From assembly GCF_000011645.1 (NCBI RefSeq), contig NC_006270.3, forward strand, positions 1,051,501-1,115,500: 64,000 nt of DNA, written 5' to 3'. How positions within the stretch are numbered: the first letter of the stretch is position 1; the number at the start of each line of letters is the position of its first letter. A program made the translations under genes and the position numbers. The notes below the pieces were generated by a model. The model made no database searches. It was not told where the DNA came from and saw nothing but the letters and a program-made list of their open reading frames with translations. This DNA comes from Bacillus licheniformis DSM 13 = ATCC 14580 (GTDB taxonomy: Bacteria > Bacillota > Bacilli > Bacillales > Bacillaceae). Below, in pieces: positions 52,539 to 61,231 of this stretch.

Positions 52539-52558
52539 TTTTTTAAAGGGGTGGGAGA

Positions 52559-54100
52559 ATGAATTTAGTTTCAAAATTAGGGGAAACAGCTCAATCAAAG
52601 CCTGACAGAACCGCTTATATTTTTGGAGAGCAAACGGAAACATACGGGGGATTGCAGCAGAAAATTGATTGCTTTGCCGAAGGGCTGCGCGAAATCGGGG
52701 TGGAAAAGGGAGATCATGTCGCTTTGCTACTCGGCAATACACCGCATTTTGTGATTGCGTTTTACGGCGCGCTGAAGGCCGGGGCTGTCGTCATACCGAT
52801 CAATCCGGCCTATACGCCGACTGAGATCGGCTATATGCTGACAAATGGCGATGCAAAAGTGATCGTGGCTCTGGGACAGCTGCTTCCGCTTTACGAAAAG
52901 GTGCATGAATCCCTTCCGAAAGTCGGCTGCGTCGTGCTTTGCGAAACTGGAGAGCCGCTTCAGGAACCGGAAAACACAGAGGTTAAGATGAAATTGAAAT
53001 CGTTTACAAGCATTATGAAACCTCCTGTCCGGCCGTTTCCTGAAATCGATGACGAAGATACGGCCGCCATCCTCTATACGTCAGGCACCACGGGAAGACC
53101 AAAAGGGGCGATGCTCACACATCAAAATCTATTTTCGAATGCAAATGATACAGCCCGCTATCTGACAATGAATGAATCTGACCTTGTCGTCGCCGCCCTG
53201 CCGATGTTCCACGTTTTTTGTTTAACGGTCTGCATGAATGCACCGCTCATGAACGGCGCAGCGATTTTGATCGTGCCGAAATTCAGTCCCGCCGAGGTTT
53301 TCAAGCTGATTAAAAAGCATCAGGCGACGATCTTCTCAGGCGTTCCGACAATGTACAATTACCTGTACCAGTATGAAGGAGCGGATGAAACAGGCTTTCG
53401 GTCCATCAGGCTTTGCATCTCAGGCGGAGCGGCCATGCCTGTCGCTCTCCTGAAAAGCTTTGAAGAAAGGTTCGGCGTCCTCGTTTTAGAAGGCTACGGC
53501 TTGTCGGAGGCTTCTCCTGTTACATGCTTTAACCCGTTCAGCACCGGCCGCAAGCCAGGATCGATCGGCACGAACATTCTCAATGTGAAAAACAAAGTCG
53601 TCAATGAACTCGGGGAAGAGCTGCCTGCCGGCCAAGTCGGCGAGCTGATCGTTAAAGGGCCTAATGTCATGAAAGGGTACTACAAAATGCCGGATGAGAC
53701 GGCCCATACGATAAAAGACGGATGGCTGTATACAGGTGATTTGGCAAAACGGGATGAAGACGGTTATTTTTATATCGTCGACAGAAAAAAAGATATGATT
53801 ATCGTCGGCGGCTATAATGTCTATCCGAGGGAAATCGAAGAGGTGCTCTACCTCCATCCAAAAATCGCAGAAGCGGTTGTGATCGGAGTGCCCGATCCGA
53901 ATACGGGAGAAGCCGTTCATTGCTATGTCGTTCCGAAGGATAAAACGCTGACAGAGGAGGATGTCTTGTCGCACTGCAAAAAGCATCTTGCCAAATACAA
54001 GCGCCCGTCGGCGATCGTTTTCATGGATGAAATTCCGAAAAACTCGACCGGCAAAATTTTAAGGCGCGCTTTAAAAGACATTCTGACAAACAAATCTTGA
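52559..54100 (+). CDS. lcfB: long-chain fatty-acid-CoA ligase LcfB (YhfL)
   Basis: 513-residue AMP-forming acyl-CoA synthetase starting beta-oxidation. AMP-binding loop LYTSGTTGRPKGAML near 176-190, LEGYGLSEASPVTC near 310, YTGDLAKRDEDGYF near 395, and catalytic Lys in NSTGKILRRAL near the end. GGGGTGGGAG precedes ATG. Confidence 0.95.
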   Translation: MNLVSKLGETAQSKPDRTAYIFGEQTETYGGLQQKIDCFAEGLREIGVEKGDHVALLLGNTPHFVIAFYGALKAGAVVIPINPAYTPTEIGYMLTNGDAKVIVALGQLLPLYEKVHESLPKVGCVVLCETGEPLQEPENTEVKMKLKSFTSIMKPPVRPFPEIDDEDTAAILYTSGTTGRPKGAMLTHQNLFSNANDTARYLTMNESDLVVAALPMFHVFCLTVCMNAPLMNGAAILIVPKFSPAEVFKLIKKHQATIFSGVPTMYNYLYQYEGADETGFRSIRLCISGGAAMPVALLKSFEERFGVLVLEGYGLSEASPVTCFNPFSTGRKPGSIGTNILNVKNKVVNELGEELPAGQVGELIVKGPNVMKGYYKMPDETAHTIKDGWLYTGDLAKRDEDGYFYIVDRKKDMIIVGGYNVYPREIEEVLYLHPKIAEAVVIGVPDPNTGEAVHCYVVPKDKTLTEEDVLSHCKKHLAKYKRPSAIVFMDEIPKNSTGKILRRALKDILTNKS

Positions 54101-54538
54101 CCCGCTAAAAGGGACGCCTGCCGCGTCCCTTTTTTGCAATTCTCCTAGGAGGGCGTCTTTTTCCCTTTGTTGGAGAACGAAATATGTGCCTTCCTCTTCT
54201 TTCAGGATGACGGCTTCATCTTTCTTCAGCCAGACGGTGAAGTGAACGCGATGTGTGCCGGTCATGCTGATGTATCCGTGATACGCCGGAGAAGGCAGGT
54301 GATGCGCTGTCTTTTTCTTCATTCTTTTCCCTTTATTAAATGTATCAAGCAGGACGGCTATGTTGTGCCTGTCTTTGATGCTGACCGTTTTTTCACTGTC
54401 TCCCGCCTGCTTCAAGATGATTTCTTCTGCATTTCTTGAGTCGAAAGGCTCCGCCATCAAGTGGAATACATAAAAGACAGTGATGGATAAAATGCCGAAA
54501 AAAAGTGCGATCCCCATTATTTTTTTCAGAATGATCAC
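54071..54538 (-). CDS. yhfM: YhfM-like membrane-anchored protein
   Basis: About 155 residues with one N-terminal membrane segment (about 5-27) and an extracytoplasmic domain; function unknown. The start is uncertain: the ribosome-site-like GGGGTGAT overlaps the GTG used here, and the next ATG is seven codons on. The frame runs 30 nt into convergent lcfB and reads through that gene's terminator, adding a tail (KRDAAGVPFSG...) not expected from the B. subtilis protein of about 131 residues. Confidence 0.65.
   Translation of the reverse strand: MIILKKIMGIALFFGILSITVFYVFHLMAEPFDSRNAEEIILKQAGDSEKTVSIKDRHNIAVLLDTFNKGKRMKKKTAHHLPSPAYHGYISMTGTHRVHFTVWLKKDEAVILKEEEGTYFVLQQREKDALLGELQKRDAAGVPFSGSRFVCQNVF
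54107..54135 (+). terminator. lcfB terminator, inside the yhfM frame
   Basis: GGGACGC pairs with GCGTCCC, 5-nt loop, flanked by A4 and T6. Confidence 0.85.
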
Positions 54539-54569
54539 CCCAGGCTATCTATTTTCTCCCTTTAAAGCC

Positions 54570-54629
54570 TTTTCATCCTGAGAAATTATGCTATAATGTT
54601 CAATAAATTATACGAATGTTTAATTTATT
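54570..54629 (+). promoter_or_regulatory. promoter and inverted-repeat operator of the XRE-cupin regulator
   Basis: TTTTCA, 16-nt spacer, TATAAT (54592-54597), followed by AATAAATTA (54602-54610) and TAATTTATT (54621-54629), a perfect 9-bp inverted repeat with 10-nt spacer. Position over the start of transcription suggests autorepression. Confidence 0.5.
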
Positions 54630-54644
54630 ATAAGGGGGCGGAAG

Positions 54645-55196
54645 ATGAATTCGATTGAAAAACAAGTGGCAGAAAACATTAAGAGGCTGCGAAAAATCCG
54701 CAATTACAGCCTTGATCAATTGTCATCGATGACCGGCGTCAGCAAAGGCATGCTCGCGCAAATTGAAAAAGGCTCTTCAAGTCCGACAATCACAACCTTG
54801 TGGAAGATCGCAAACGGGCTGCAAGTATCATTTACTTCTTTGGCAGAAAGGCCTGCCGGGGAGCCGACGGTCGTCAGAAAGCACGAGAAAACGCCTGTTA
54901 TGGCCGGAGAAGAAAAATACGCGGCATTTCCGCATTTTCCGTTCGACCAGAAAAAGAAGTTTGAAATCTTTTATATTGAACTTGCGCCCGGCTGTGTGCA
55001 CGAATCAGAGCCTCACCACGGAGGGATTGAAGAGTACGTGCTCGTCTCTAAAGGCGCGCTTGCGGTGACGGCGGGTGATTACACCTGCGACTTGAACGAG
55101 GGTGATGCAATGCATTTCACCGCAAACACCGTTCATACGTACAAAAACAACACGGAACAAACGGCATCATGCTATACACTCATTTATTATCCGTAA
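54645..55196 (+). CDS. XRE-cupin transcriptional regulator of azlCD
   Basis: 183 residues: XRE helix-turn-helix at about 10-65 (NYSLDQLSSMTGVSKGMLAQIEKG, TITTLWKIANGL) and a C-terminal cupin (about 105-180: HHGGIEEYVLVSKGALAV, GDAMHFTANTVHTYKN) that may sense a small ligand such as an amino acid. GGGGGCGGAAG precedes ATG. azlC starts 12 nt after its stop. Confidence 0.88.
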   Translation: MNSIEKQVAENIKRLRKIRNYSLDQLSSMTGVSKGMLAQIEKGSSSPTITTLWKIANGLQVSFTSLAERPAGEPTVVRKHEKTPVMAGEEKYAAFPHFPFDQKKKFEIFYIELAPGCVHESEPHHGGIEEYVLVSKGALAVTAGDYTCDLNEGDAMHFTANTVHTYKNNTEQTASCYTLIYYP

Positions 55197-55208
55197 AGAG
55201 GTGTCAAG

Positions 55209-55925
55209 ATGGAAAAGCAGGATTCACTCAACTTTCTAGACGGGCTTCGTTCAGGGGTTTCCCTTGCCGTCGGCTACATCCCGGTCGCCTTGACATTCGG
55301 GCTTTTGGCAAAAACAACGGGGCTGTCGCTTTTTGAAACGTTTTTGATGAGCGCCCTTGTTTTCGGAGGAGCGTCCCAGTATATGTCTCTGAGCATGCTT
55401 GCCGTTCAGACAGGAATCATCGAAATCGTCATGACGACGTTCATTGTGAACATCAGACATTTTTTATTTTCAGCGACTTTGAATCAATTGGTAGAAAAAG
55501 ATTCGCCTTGGAAAAAAGCGTTTTACTCATTTTTCGCGGTGACAGATGAATCGTTTGCCGTCGCTGCTTTAAGAAAGGAAAAGCTGACGACCGGGTACAT
55601 GATCGGCCTCGGCTCGATCGGCTATGTAAGCTGGGTTTTTTGGAGTGCGGCCGGGCATTTTGCAGGAGCCGCCATGCCGGCTGTTCTTCAGGAAAGCATG
55701 AGCATCGCCCTTTATGCCATGTTTATCGGATTGTTGGTGCCGCCTTTGAAAAAACAGCGCAAAGTCCTGCTGCTGGCGGGAGCTGCCGCGCTATTCAATA
55801 CGGTTTTCCAAATGAACGGAATGTTGTCGGCAGGATGGTCGATCGTCTGCGCTACGCTTTTATCCGCCATCCTGATCGAATGGCTGTACCAATTTAGAAC
55901 AGAGGGGAAGAGAAACTATGTTTAG
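55209..55925 (+). CDS. azlC: AzlC-family amino-acid exporter, large subunit
   Basis: 238-residue membrane protein with the AzlC signature SGVSLAVGYIPVALTFGLLA and GASQYMSLSML. With AzlD it exports branched-chain amino acids or analogues such as azaleucine. AAAGAGGTG precedes ATG; overlaps azlD by 8 nt. This may be a paralogue of the azlBCD locus rather than its exact equivalent. Confidence 0.85.
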   Translation: MEKQDSLNFLDGLRSGVSLAVGYIPVALTFGLLAKTTGLSLFETFLMSALVFGGASQYMSLSMLAVQTGIIEIVMTTFIVNIRHFLFSATLNQLVEKDSPWKKAFYSFFAVTDESFAVAALRKEKLTTGYMIGLGSIGYVSWVFWSAAGHFAGAAMPAVLQESMSIALYAMFIGLLVPPLKKQRKVLLLAGAAALFNTVFQMNGMLSAGWSIVCATLLSAILIEWLYQFRTEGKRNYV

Positions 55926-56229
55926 TCCGATCATCTGGATGATTATCGGCATGGCTGCCGTTACATATGTGCCGCGGATGTTGCCCCTCATTGCTTTTGA
56001 AAGCCTGAAGCTTCCCGGATTTTTGGAGCGCGTGCTGAAAAATGTGCCGTACGCCGTTTTAGGAGCTCTCATTTTTCCTGGAATTTTTTCGGTGCAAAGC
56101 GGTATGCTCTATGGACTTGCCGGCGCTCTTATCGCATTTTTATTTTCCTATTTTGGAGCAAGCGTCATAGTCGTCGTGATGGGGACGATTTTGACGCTCG
56201 CAGGGGCCGGCCTCTTGCTCTCATTGTAA
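55918..56229 (+). CDS. azlD: AzlD-family amino-acid exporter, small subunit
   Basis: 103 residues with four hydrophobic segments and the typical opening MIIGMAAVTYVPRMLPLI. Translation coupled with azlC. Confidence 0.85.
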   Translation: MFSPIIWMIIGMAAVTYVPRMLPLIAFESLKLPGFLERVLKNVPYAVLGALIFPGIFSVQSGMLYGLAGALIAFLFSYFGASVIVVVMGTILTLAGAGLLLSL

Positions 56230-56300
56230 GGCTTGGTTCTAACTTTCACAGGAAAAGCTTACAATAGAAGTAACTGCTATGTGAGAGGAAGTGATTCGCC

Positions 56301-57557
56301 ATGCGGAAATGGATCGCGGGAGCCTTTCTCCTGTATGTGCTGTACGGCCTTTTTTTCTATTGGTATCTCTTTATGGCCGGTGAACCCTCCGTTCCCGAGG
56401 CGCTGAAAGGGACAAGCGCAGACCCGGCGACATTTATGAACGAAAGGGAACTCATGCTGACGGAAGAGTACTCGAAAATAAAGGACTTTCTGTTTTTTAT
56501 CCGGATTCCGTTTGAGTGGTTCTTATTTTTAATATTGTTGATTGCCGGTTTATCGAAGAAAATGAAGAATTGGGCGGAGCAGACGTCAAAGCGGAGAACG
56601 ATTCAAATAACGGCATATGTTTTTGCTTTGTTTCTGATCGTCACGATCGTTTCTTTGCCGCTTGACTGGATCAGCTATCAATATTCGCTTGACTACGGCA
56701 TATCAACACAGACAACCGCGAGCTGGATCAAAGACCAGGTGATCGACTTCTGGATCAGCTTTCCGATAACGGCTGCGGCGGTGATCGTCTTTTACTTTTT
56801 GATCAAAAAGCATGAAAAACGCTGGTGGTTTTATGCCTGGTGCCTGACGGTTCCGGTTACGCTGTTTTTATTTTTCCTTCAGCCGGTTGTCATCGATCCT
56901 TTATACAATGACTTTTATCCGCTGAAAAATAAAGATCTCGAACAAAGCATTCTGAAGCTGGCCGATCAGGCAGATATTCCTGCGAATCACGTCTATGAAG
57001 TGAACATGTCTGAAAAAACGAATGCGTTAAATGCTTATGTGACAGGGATCGGCGCCAATAAAAGGATTGTGCTCTGGGATACCACGCTGAACAAGCTGGA
57101 TGAGCCGGAAATTTTATTCATTATGGCGCACGAAATGGGGCACTATGTGATGAAGCATGTTTACATAGGACTCGGCGGGTACCTGCTTTTATCCCTTGCC
57201 GTCTTTTATGTGATCGACAAGCTGTACAAGCGGATCATCGGCCGCTATGGAAAAAGCCTCCGCATTGCGGGAAAATCCGATCTTGCCGCACTCCCGCTTC
57301 TCCTGATGCTGATGGGGGTCATCTCTTTCGCGTCTTCTCCATTTACAAACGCAGTTTCGAGGCATCAGGAAAAAGCCGCTGACCAGTATGCGATTGAACT
57401 GACGAACAACAGCGATGCAGCGGTTGCGACTTTTCAAGAGCTCTCAAAAGCCGGGTTGAGCGAGGCGAACCCGCCGTTTCTCGTCAAGATTTTTAAATAC
57501 GGCCATCCGACCATAATGGAACGGATTCAAAATATTGAACAGTCTTCAACTGAATGA
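56301..57557 (+). CDS. yhfN: M48 CAAX-type metalloprotease YhfN
   Basis: 418-residue membrane zinc protease related to Ste24. N-terminal membrane segment, three more up to about 210, HExxH in MAHEMGHYVMKH near 275-286, and the third ligand Glu in HQEKAADQYAIEL near 355. AGAGGAAGTGA precedes ATG. Adjacent and convergent to aprE, as in B. subtilis. Confidence 0.9.
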   Translation: MRKWIAGAFLLYVLYGLFFYWYLFMAGEPSVPEALKGTSADPATFMNERELMLTEEYSKIKDFLFFIRIPFEWFLFLILLIAGLSKKMKNWAEQTSKRRTIQITAYVFALFLIVTIVSLPLDWISYQYSLDYGISTQTTASWIKDQVIDFWISFPITAAAVIVFYFLIKKHEKRWWFYAWCLTVPVTLFLFFLQPVVIDPLYNDFYPLKNKDLEQSILKLADQADIPANHVYEVNMSEKTNALNAYVTGIGANKRIVLWDTTLNKLDEPEILFIMAHEMGHYVMKHVYIGLGGYLLLSLAVFYVIDKLYKRIIGRYGKSLRIAGKSDLAALPLLLMLMGVISFASSPFTNAVSRHQEKAADQYAIELTNNSDAAVATFQELSKAGLSEANPPFLVKIFKYGHPTIMERIQNIEQSSTE

Positions 57558-57558
57558 A

Positions 57559-57593
57559 GAAAAAGCTAGTGCTAAAAACACTAGCTTTTTCTA
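57559..57593. terminator. bidirectional terminator of yhfN and aprE
   Basis: 14-bp perfect stem AGAAAAAGCTAGTG with CACTAGCTTTTTCT, 7-nt loop. Confidence 0.95.
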
Positions 57594-57614
57594 TATGCCA
57601 TTTGTTAGAATATG

Positions 57615-58754
57615 TTATTGAGCGGCAGCTTCGACATTGATCAGACCTTTTCCATAGTAGAAGGAGCTTCCCAAATAAGTCGCCGTACTGGAGAGACGGT
57701 TGCGGACTTGTGAAGCTGAAAGGTTCGGATGTTTTGACAAGATCAAAGCTGCTGCTCCCGCTACATGAGGAGAAGCCATTGACGTTCCGTTCAATGTTGC
57801 ATAAGTGCTGGTTGGGTAAGTGCTGTACACGCCTGCGCCAGGAGCCATGACTTCAAGCTCTGCTCCGACGCTGGAAAATGAAGCTCTGTTGCTGTTAGAG
57901 TCTACCGCGCCAACTGCGATGACAGAGTCGTATTTCGCAGGATAGCCGATTGTATTCGTGTTTCCTGAAGATCCGCTGTTCCCAGCAGCCGCCACAACGA
58001 CAACCCCTCTTGCATATGCATTGTCAACCGCCTGTTTCATCGCTGTTGAGCCTGATGGTCCTCCAAGGCTCATGTTGATAACATCCATGCCGTTTGTCGT
58101 CGCCCACTCGATTCCGCTTACAATGCCGCTGTAAGATCCGCTTCCGCTTGAATTCAGCACTTTAACCGCGTACAAGGATACGTTCGGCGCAACGCCTAAT
58201 ACACCCGTTGTATTGTCAAGCGCAGCTACTGTACCGGCAACATGCGTGCCGTGTCCGTTGCCGTCGGTGTTATAAGCTTCGCCAGCTACGAAGCTTGCTC
58301 CGCCGACTACGTTCAAGTCCGGATGAGAAGCTTGGATTCCTGTATCCAGGACGGCGACTTTTACGTTCGCTCCCTTGTAGCCTTGAGCCTGCACTTTGTC
58401 CGCTTTAATGAGAGGAATGCCGTAAGGAACGGTTTGCGCCAAAGCATGAGCTACGTGATCCTCTTCCACATAAGCGACATCCGGATCATTTTTGACTTCC
58501 TCAAGCGCTTCTTTGTCTAGCTTCGCTTTTGCCGCGTTGATGATTCTAAACTGCTTGTCCACTTTTCCGCCGCTCTCTTTGATGATGTCCTTTTTGACGG
58601 ATGCGGTTTTCACTCCCGACTTAAATCCGACAATATAATCCTTTTCAACATTTTTCGCCGGCTGAGCAGCAGACGCGGAATCGCTGAAGGCCATCGTGAA
58701 CACGAGCATTAAGGCCGTCAGCATCCCAAGCCAAAAACTCTTTTTCCTCATCAT
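57615..58754 (-). CDS. aprE: subtilisin Carlsberg precursor
   Basis: 379-residue secreted alkaline serine protease. Signal peptide 1-29 (ends SDSASA), propeptide 30-105 acting as intramolecular chaperone, mature enzyme 106-379 starting AQTVPYGIPL, 274 residues. Catalytic triad D137, H168, S325 in the precursor (Asp32, His63, Ser220 of the mature enzyme; motifs VLDTGI, NGHGTHVAG, NGTSMASPH). Mature positions Tyr21, Asn86, Pro128 and Ser211 vary among Carlsberg-type sequences. GGAGGAGAG precedes tandem ATGs. PrsA and ScoC, encoded in this window, act on folding and expression. Confidence 0.98.
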   Translation of the reverse strand: MMRKKSFWLGMLTALMLVFTMAFSDSASAAQPAKNVEKDYIVGFKSGVKTASVKKDIIKESGGKVDKQFRIINAAKAKLDKEALEEVKNDPDVAYVEEDHVAHALAQTVPYGIPLIKADKVQAQGYKGANVKVAVLDTGIQASHPDLNVVGGASFVAGEAYNTDGNGHGTHVAGTVAALDNTTGVLGVAPNVSLYAVKVLNSSGSGSYSGIVSGIEWATTNGMDVINMSLGGPSGSTAMKQAVDNAYARGVVVVAAAGNSGSSGNTNTIGYPAKYDSVIAVGAVDSNSNRASFSSVGAELEVMAPGAGVYSTYPTSTYATLNGTSMASPHVAGAAALILSKHPNLSASQVRNRLSSTATYLGSSFYYGKGLINVEAAAQ

Positions 58755-58800
58755 TACTCACTCTCCTCCGTTTTATTCAGAATAATTGAAATAGAAGAAT

Positions 58801-58829
58801 AATATACTCTATTCTAATTATTCTGTTAA
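58801..58829 (-). promoter_or_regulatory. sigma-A promoter of aprE
   Basis: On the minus strand TTAACA (58824-58829), 17-nt spacer, TATATT (58801-58806). TATATTATT at its 3' side is one base off the ScoC consensus RATAnTATY. Confidence 0.7.
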
Positions 58830-59134
58830 TTTATTATAGAAAAAAAATGAATTATATGGTAGACCCATTTTTTTGAACGGCCAATTTAAATTTATTGGTT
58901 ATTAATAACTGTTTTAGAAAAATATTCGGTTCGAAAGTATGAATAGACCGCTTCAACCTGGCAGGGAAAGAGGTCCCGGGGTCCGTGAATGACAGGAGAT
59001 TGCTTCGTCTGATTCATTTTATGAAAATACTATTCATTTATTTTATGAGATCATTTTTTGCCGAAGGAGGTTGCGGCCTAGTCGATCATCTATTAAAATA
59101 TGCAATATATCGCATACAGAAACGGGTGTAAGAT
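58830..59134. other. intergenic region upstream of aprE and the EamA gene
   Basis: AT-rich on the aprE side (58830-58950), expected to hold DegU, AbrB and ScoC binding sites, none of which I can fix with confidence. 58950-59134 should hold the promoter of the EamA gene, but no clear one is seen. Confidence 0.4.
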
Positions 59135-60064
59135 ATGAAATCAGCTCATGTGAAAGGCGTATTGATGGTGCTGGCAGGGGCTTCGTTGTGGGGATTATCG
59201 GGGAGCGCTGCACAGTTTGTATTTGAAAGGGGAGCGGCTGATGCCGGCTCGCTTGTCTCCGTCAGGCTTCTGGCGTCGGGCGTCATTCTCTTGCTATATG
59301 TTTCAATGAAAAACGGATTTCAACATGTGTGTCAGATATGGAAGAAAAAAACAGATATTTGTTCGATTTTGGTATTTTCCATTTTTGGAATGCTGGCCGT
59401 CCAATATACATTTTTTGCCTCAATCGAAAAGGGAAATGCCGCTGCTGCTGCAATTCTTCAATATTTGGCGCCTTTTTTCGTATTGTTTTACCTATATGTT
59501 AAAAAAGAACTTCCGCCTAAGTGGAAAGATGCCGTGCTTACTTTATTGGCGCTTTCCGGCGTGTTTCTTCTTTTGACAGGCGGAAGACCGGACAGTTTGT
59601 ATATTCCGGCCGAGGCCGCCGTTTGGGGCGTTTTGTCCGGTGGTGCGCTTGCTTTCTATACGGTTTTTGCAGGAGGTTTAATTCAATCGTTCGGTGCCTT
59701 GACGGTTACGGGATGGGGAATGCTCGTCGGAGGGGCCGGTTTTTCTTTTTTGTTTCCGCCGTTTCGGTTTAACCTTTCGCACATTGGGGCAGGAGAGGCG
59801 GCAGCCATTCTGTTTGTTGTATTGTGCGGCACAGCTTTGGCGTTTGCACTATACATTGGCAGTCTCTCTTATCTTTCCGCAAAAGAAACGAGCTGTCTGA
59901 GCTGCGCCGAACCGCTTGCGGCCGTTCTGTCGTCGGCGCTCTGGCTGGGTGTGCCCTTCAATGCCTTTCAAGGAGCCGGTACGGTGATGGTGATCATTAC
60001 GGTCATCATCCTTTCCCTCAGCAGAGAAAGAAAAGCAGCAGATTCTGTCAATGAAAGGGTGTAG
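59135..60064 (+). CDS. EamA/DMT-family transporter
   Basis: 309-residue drug/metabolite transporter with ten membrane segments in two EamA repeats (about 5-140 and 152-300). Conserved GLSGSAAQFVFER opening and SAKETSCLSCAEPLAAVLSSALWLG. Substrate unknown. GGGTGTAAG before ATG. Not recalled at this place in B. subtilis, where yhfO and yhfP lie here. Confidence 0.85.
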   Translation: MKSAHVKGVLMVLAGASLWGLSGSAAQFVFERGAADAGSLVSVRLLASGVILLLYVSMKNGFQHVCQIWKKKTDICSILVFSIFGMLAVQYTFFASIEKGNAAAAAILQYLAPFFVLFYLYVKKELPPKWKDAVLTLLALSGVFLLLTGGRPDSLYIPAEAAVWGVLSGGALAFYTVFAGGLIQSFGALTVTGWGMLVGGAGFSFLFPPFRFNLSHIGAGEAAAILFVVLCGTALAFALYIGSLSYLSAKETSCLSCAEPLAAVLSSALWLGVPFNAFQGAGTVMVIITVIILSLSRERKAADSVNERV

Positions 60065-60093
60065 AAAGGAGAGGGAGGCTCCTTTCTTTTTTA
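60064..60093 (+). terminator. EamA gene terminator
   Basis: GAAAGGAG pairs with CTCCTTTC, then T6. Confidence 0.85.
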
Positions 60094-60096
60094 AAA

Positions 60097-60140
60097 TGAT
60101 AATGATTATCATTGTCATTGATGGAGGGAGTTGCTATAAT
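60097..60140 (+). promoter_or_regulatory. Fur box overlapping the promoter of the siderophore operon
   Basis: TGATAATGATTATCA (60097-60111) is a perfect 7-1-7 Fur box. Directly after it come TTGTCA (60112-60117), a 17-nt spacer and TATAAT (60135-60140) with extended TG. Fur with iron would block the polymerase. Confidence 0.9.
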
Positions 60141-60171
60141 AAGCTCGTCTACTACAAAAAAGGAGATATAT

Positions 60172-61149
60172 ATGAAGCACAAATATTTTGCTATTTTATT
60201 TTTATTGATGATATCAGTGATGACGGCCTGCTCTGGAGGAAGCGAGAGCACGAAAACTTCCGGTCAGGATTCCGTGACAGTTAAGCATGATCTTGGAGAA
60301 ACGAAAGTGCGGAATAAACCGAAAAAAGTTGTGGTTCTTGAATTGGGATTTATTGATGCGCTCCTTGATGCGGGTATTAAGCCTGTCGGAATTGCGGACG
60401 ACGGCAAACCTAAGTTTATTAACGAGAAGGTCAGGGGAAAAATCAAAGGGTATACTTCAGTCGGTTCGCGCGCCCAGCCAAGCTTTGAAAAAATTGCTTC
60501 TTTAAAGCCCGATTTAATTATTGCCGATTCGAGCAGGCACAGCGGCGTCTATGATAAGCTGTCGAAAATTGCGCCGACAATCGCGCTCAAAAACTTGAAT
60601 GCCGATTATCAGGACACGCTTGATGCATCTCTTACGATTGCGAAAGCCGTCGGCAAAGAAAGCGCAATGGAGAAAAAATTGGCTGAACATAAACAAAAGC
60701 TGGATGAATTGAAACAGAAATTCGGCAGCCGGAAACAGAGCATTCTTCTGCTCGGGAACACAAATGAAGAAATCACCGTGCGCGATGAAAACTTTTTCAC
60801 GTCTCAGCTTCTGACGAAAATCGGCTATACATACGGTGTCGGAGACAGCGGCAAAGGCGATGCCGAAAACGGTGAATCCGTCAATATTAAAATGACGCTC
60901 GAACAGCTGCTTGAGAAAGATCCCGACGTTATTGTCCTGATGACGGGAGAAAAAGATAAAGTCGATGAAGACGGGAAAAGACCGATCGAAAAAGATCCTC
61001 TTTGGAAAAAGCTCAGCGCAGTCAAAAACGGCAAGGTTTATGAAGCCGACAGATTCGCCTGGTCGCTCCGACGCAGCATTGACGGAGCAGATGAGCTGAT
61101 GGATGAAATCGATCAGCATCTTCTGTCTGAGGATCAAAAGAAATCTTAG
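60172..61149 (+). CDS. yhfQ: iron-siderophore binding lipoprotein YhfQ
   Basis: 325-residue lipoprotein, FecB/BtuF-type. Signal peptide with lipobox MTAC (acylated Cys20), then a two-lobe binding fold (SVTVKHDLGETKVRNKPKKVVVLE start; IASLKPDLIIADSSRHS; C-terminal AVKNGKVYEADRFAWSLRRS). Captures ferric siderophore; B. subtilis YhfQ acts in iron uptake. Start at 60172, AAAGGAG 7 nt upstream. Confidence 0.9.
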   Translation: MKHKYFAILFLLMISVMTACSGGSESTKTSGQDSVTVKHDLGETKVRNKPKKVVVLELGFIDALLDAGIKPVGIADDGKPKFINEKVRGKIKGYTSVGSRAQPSFEKIASLKPDLIIADSSRHSGVYDKLSKIAPTIALKNLNADYQDTLDASLTIAKAVGKESAMEKKLAEHKQKLDELKQKFGSRKQSILLLGNTNEEITVRDENFFTSQLLTKIGYTYGVGDSGKGDAENGESVNIKMTLEQLLEKDPDVIVLMTGEKDKVDEDGKRPIEKDPLWKKLSAVKNGKVYEADRFAWSLRRSIDGADELMDEIDQHLLSEDQKKS

Positions 61150-61178
61150 GAGCCTGCCGGCTTGTTGGACGGGATGAC

Positions 61179-61214
61179 GCATGCTTTTGTAAAAAAGCAT
61201 GCGCTTGTTTTTTC
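61179..61214 (+). terminator. hairpin between binding protein and permease genes
   Basis: GCATGCTTTT pairs with AAAAGCATGC, 4-nt loop, followed by GCTTGTTTTTT. It may reduce transcription into the permeases or stabilise the upstream message. Confidence 0.8.
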
Positions 61215-61231
61215 TAAAGGAGTGACCTGTT

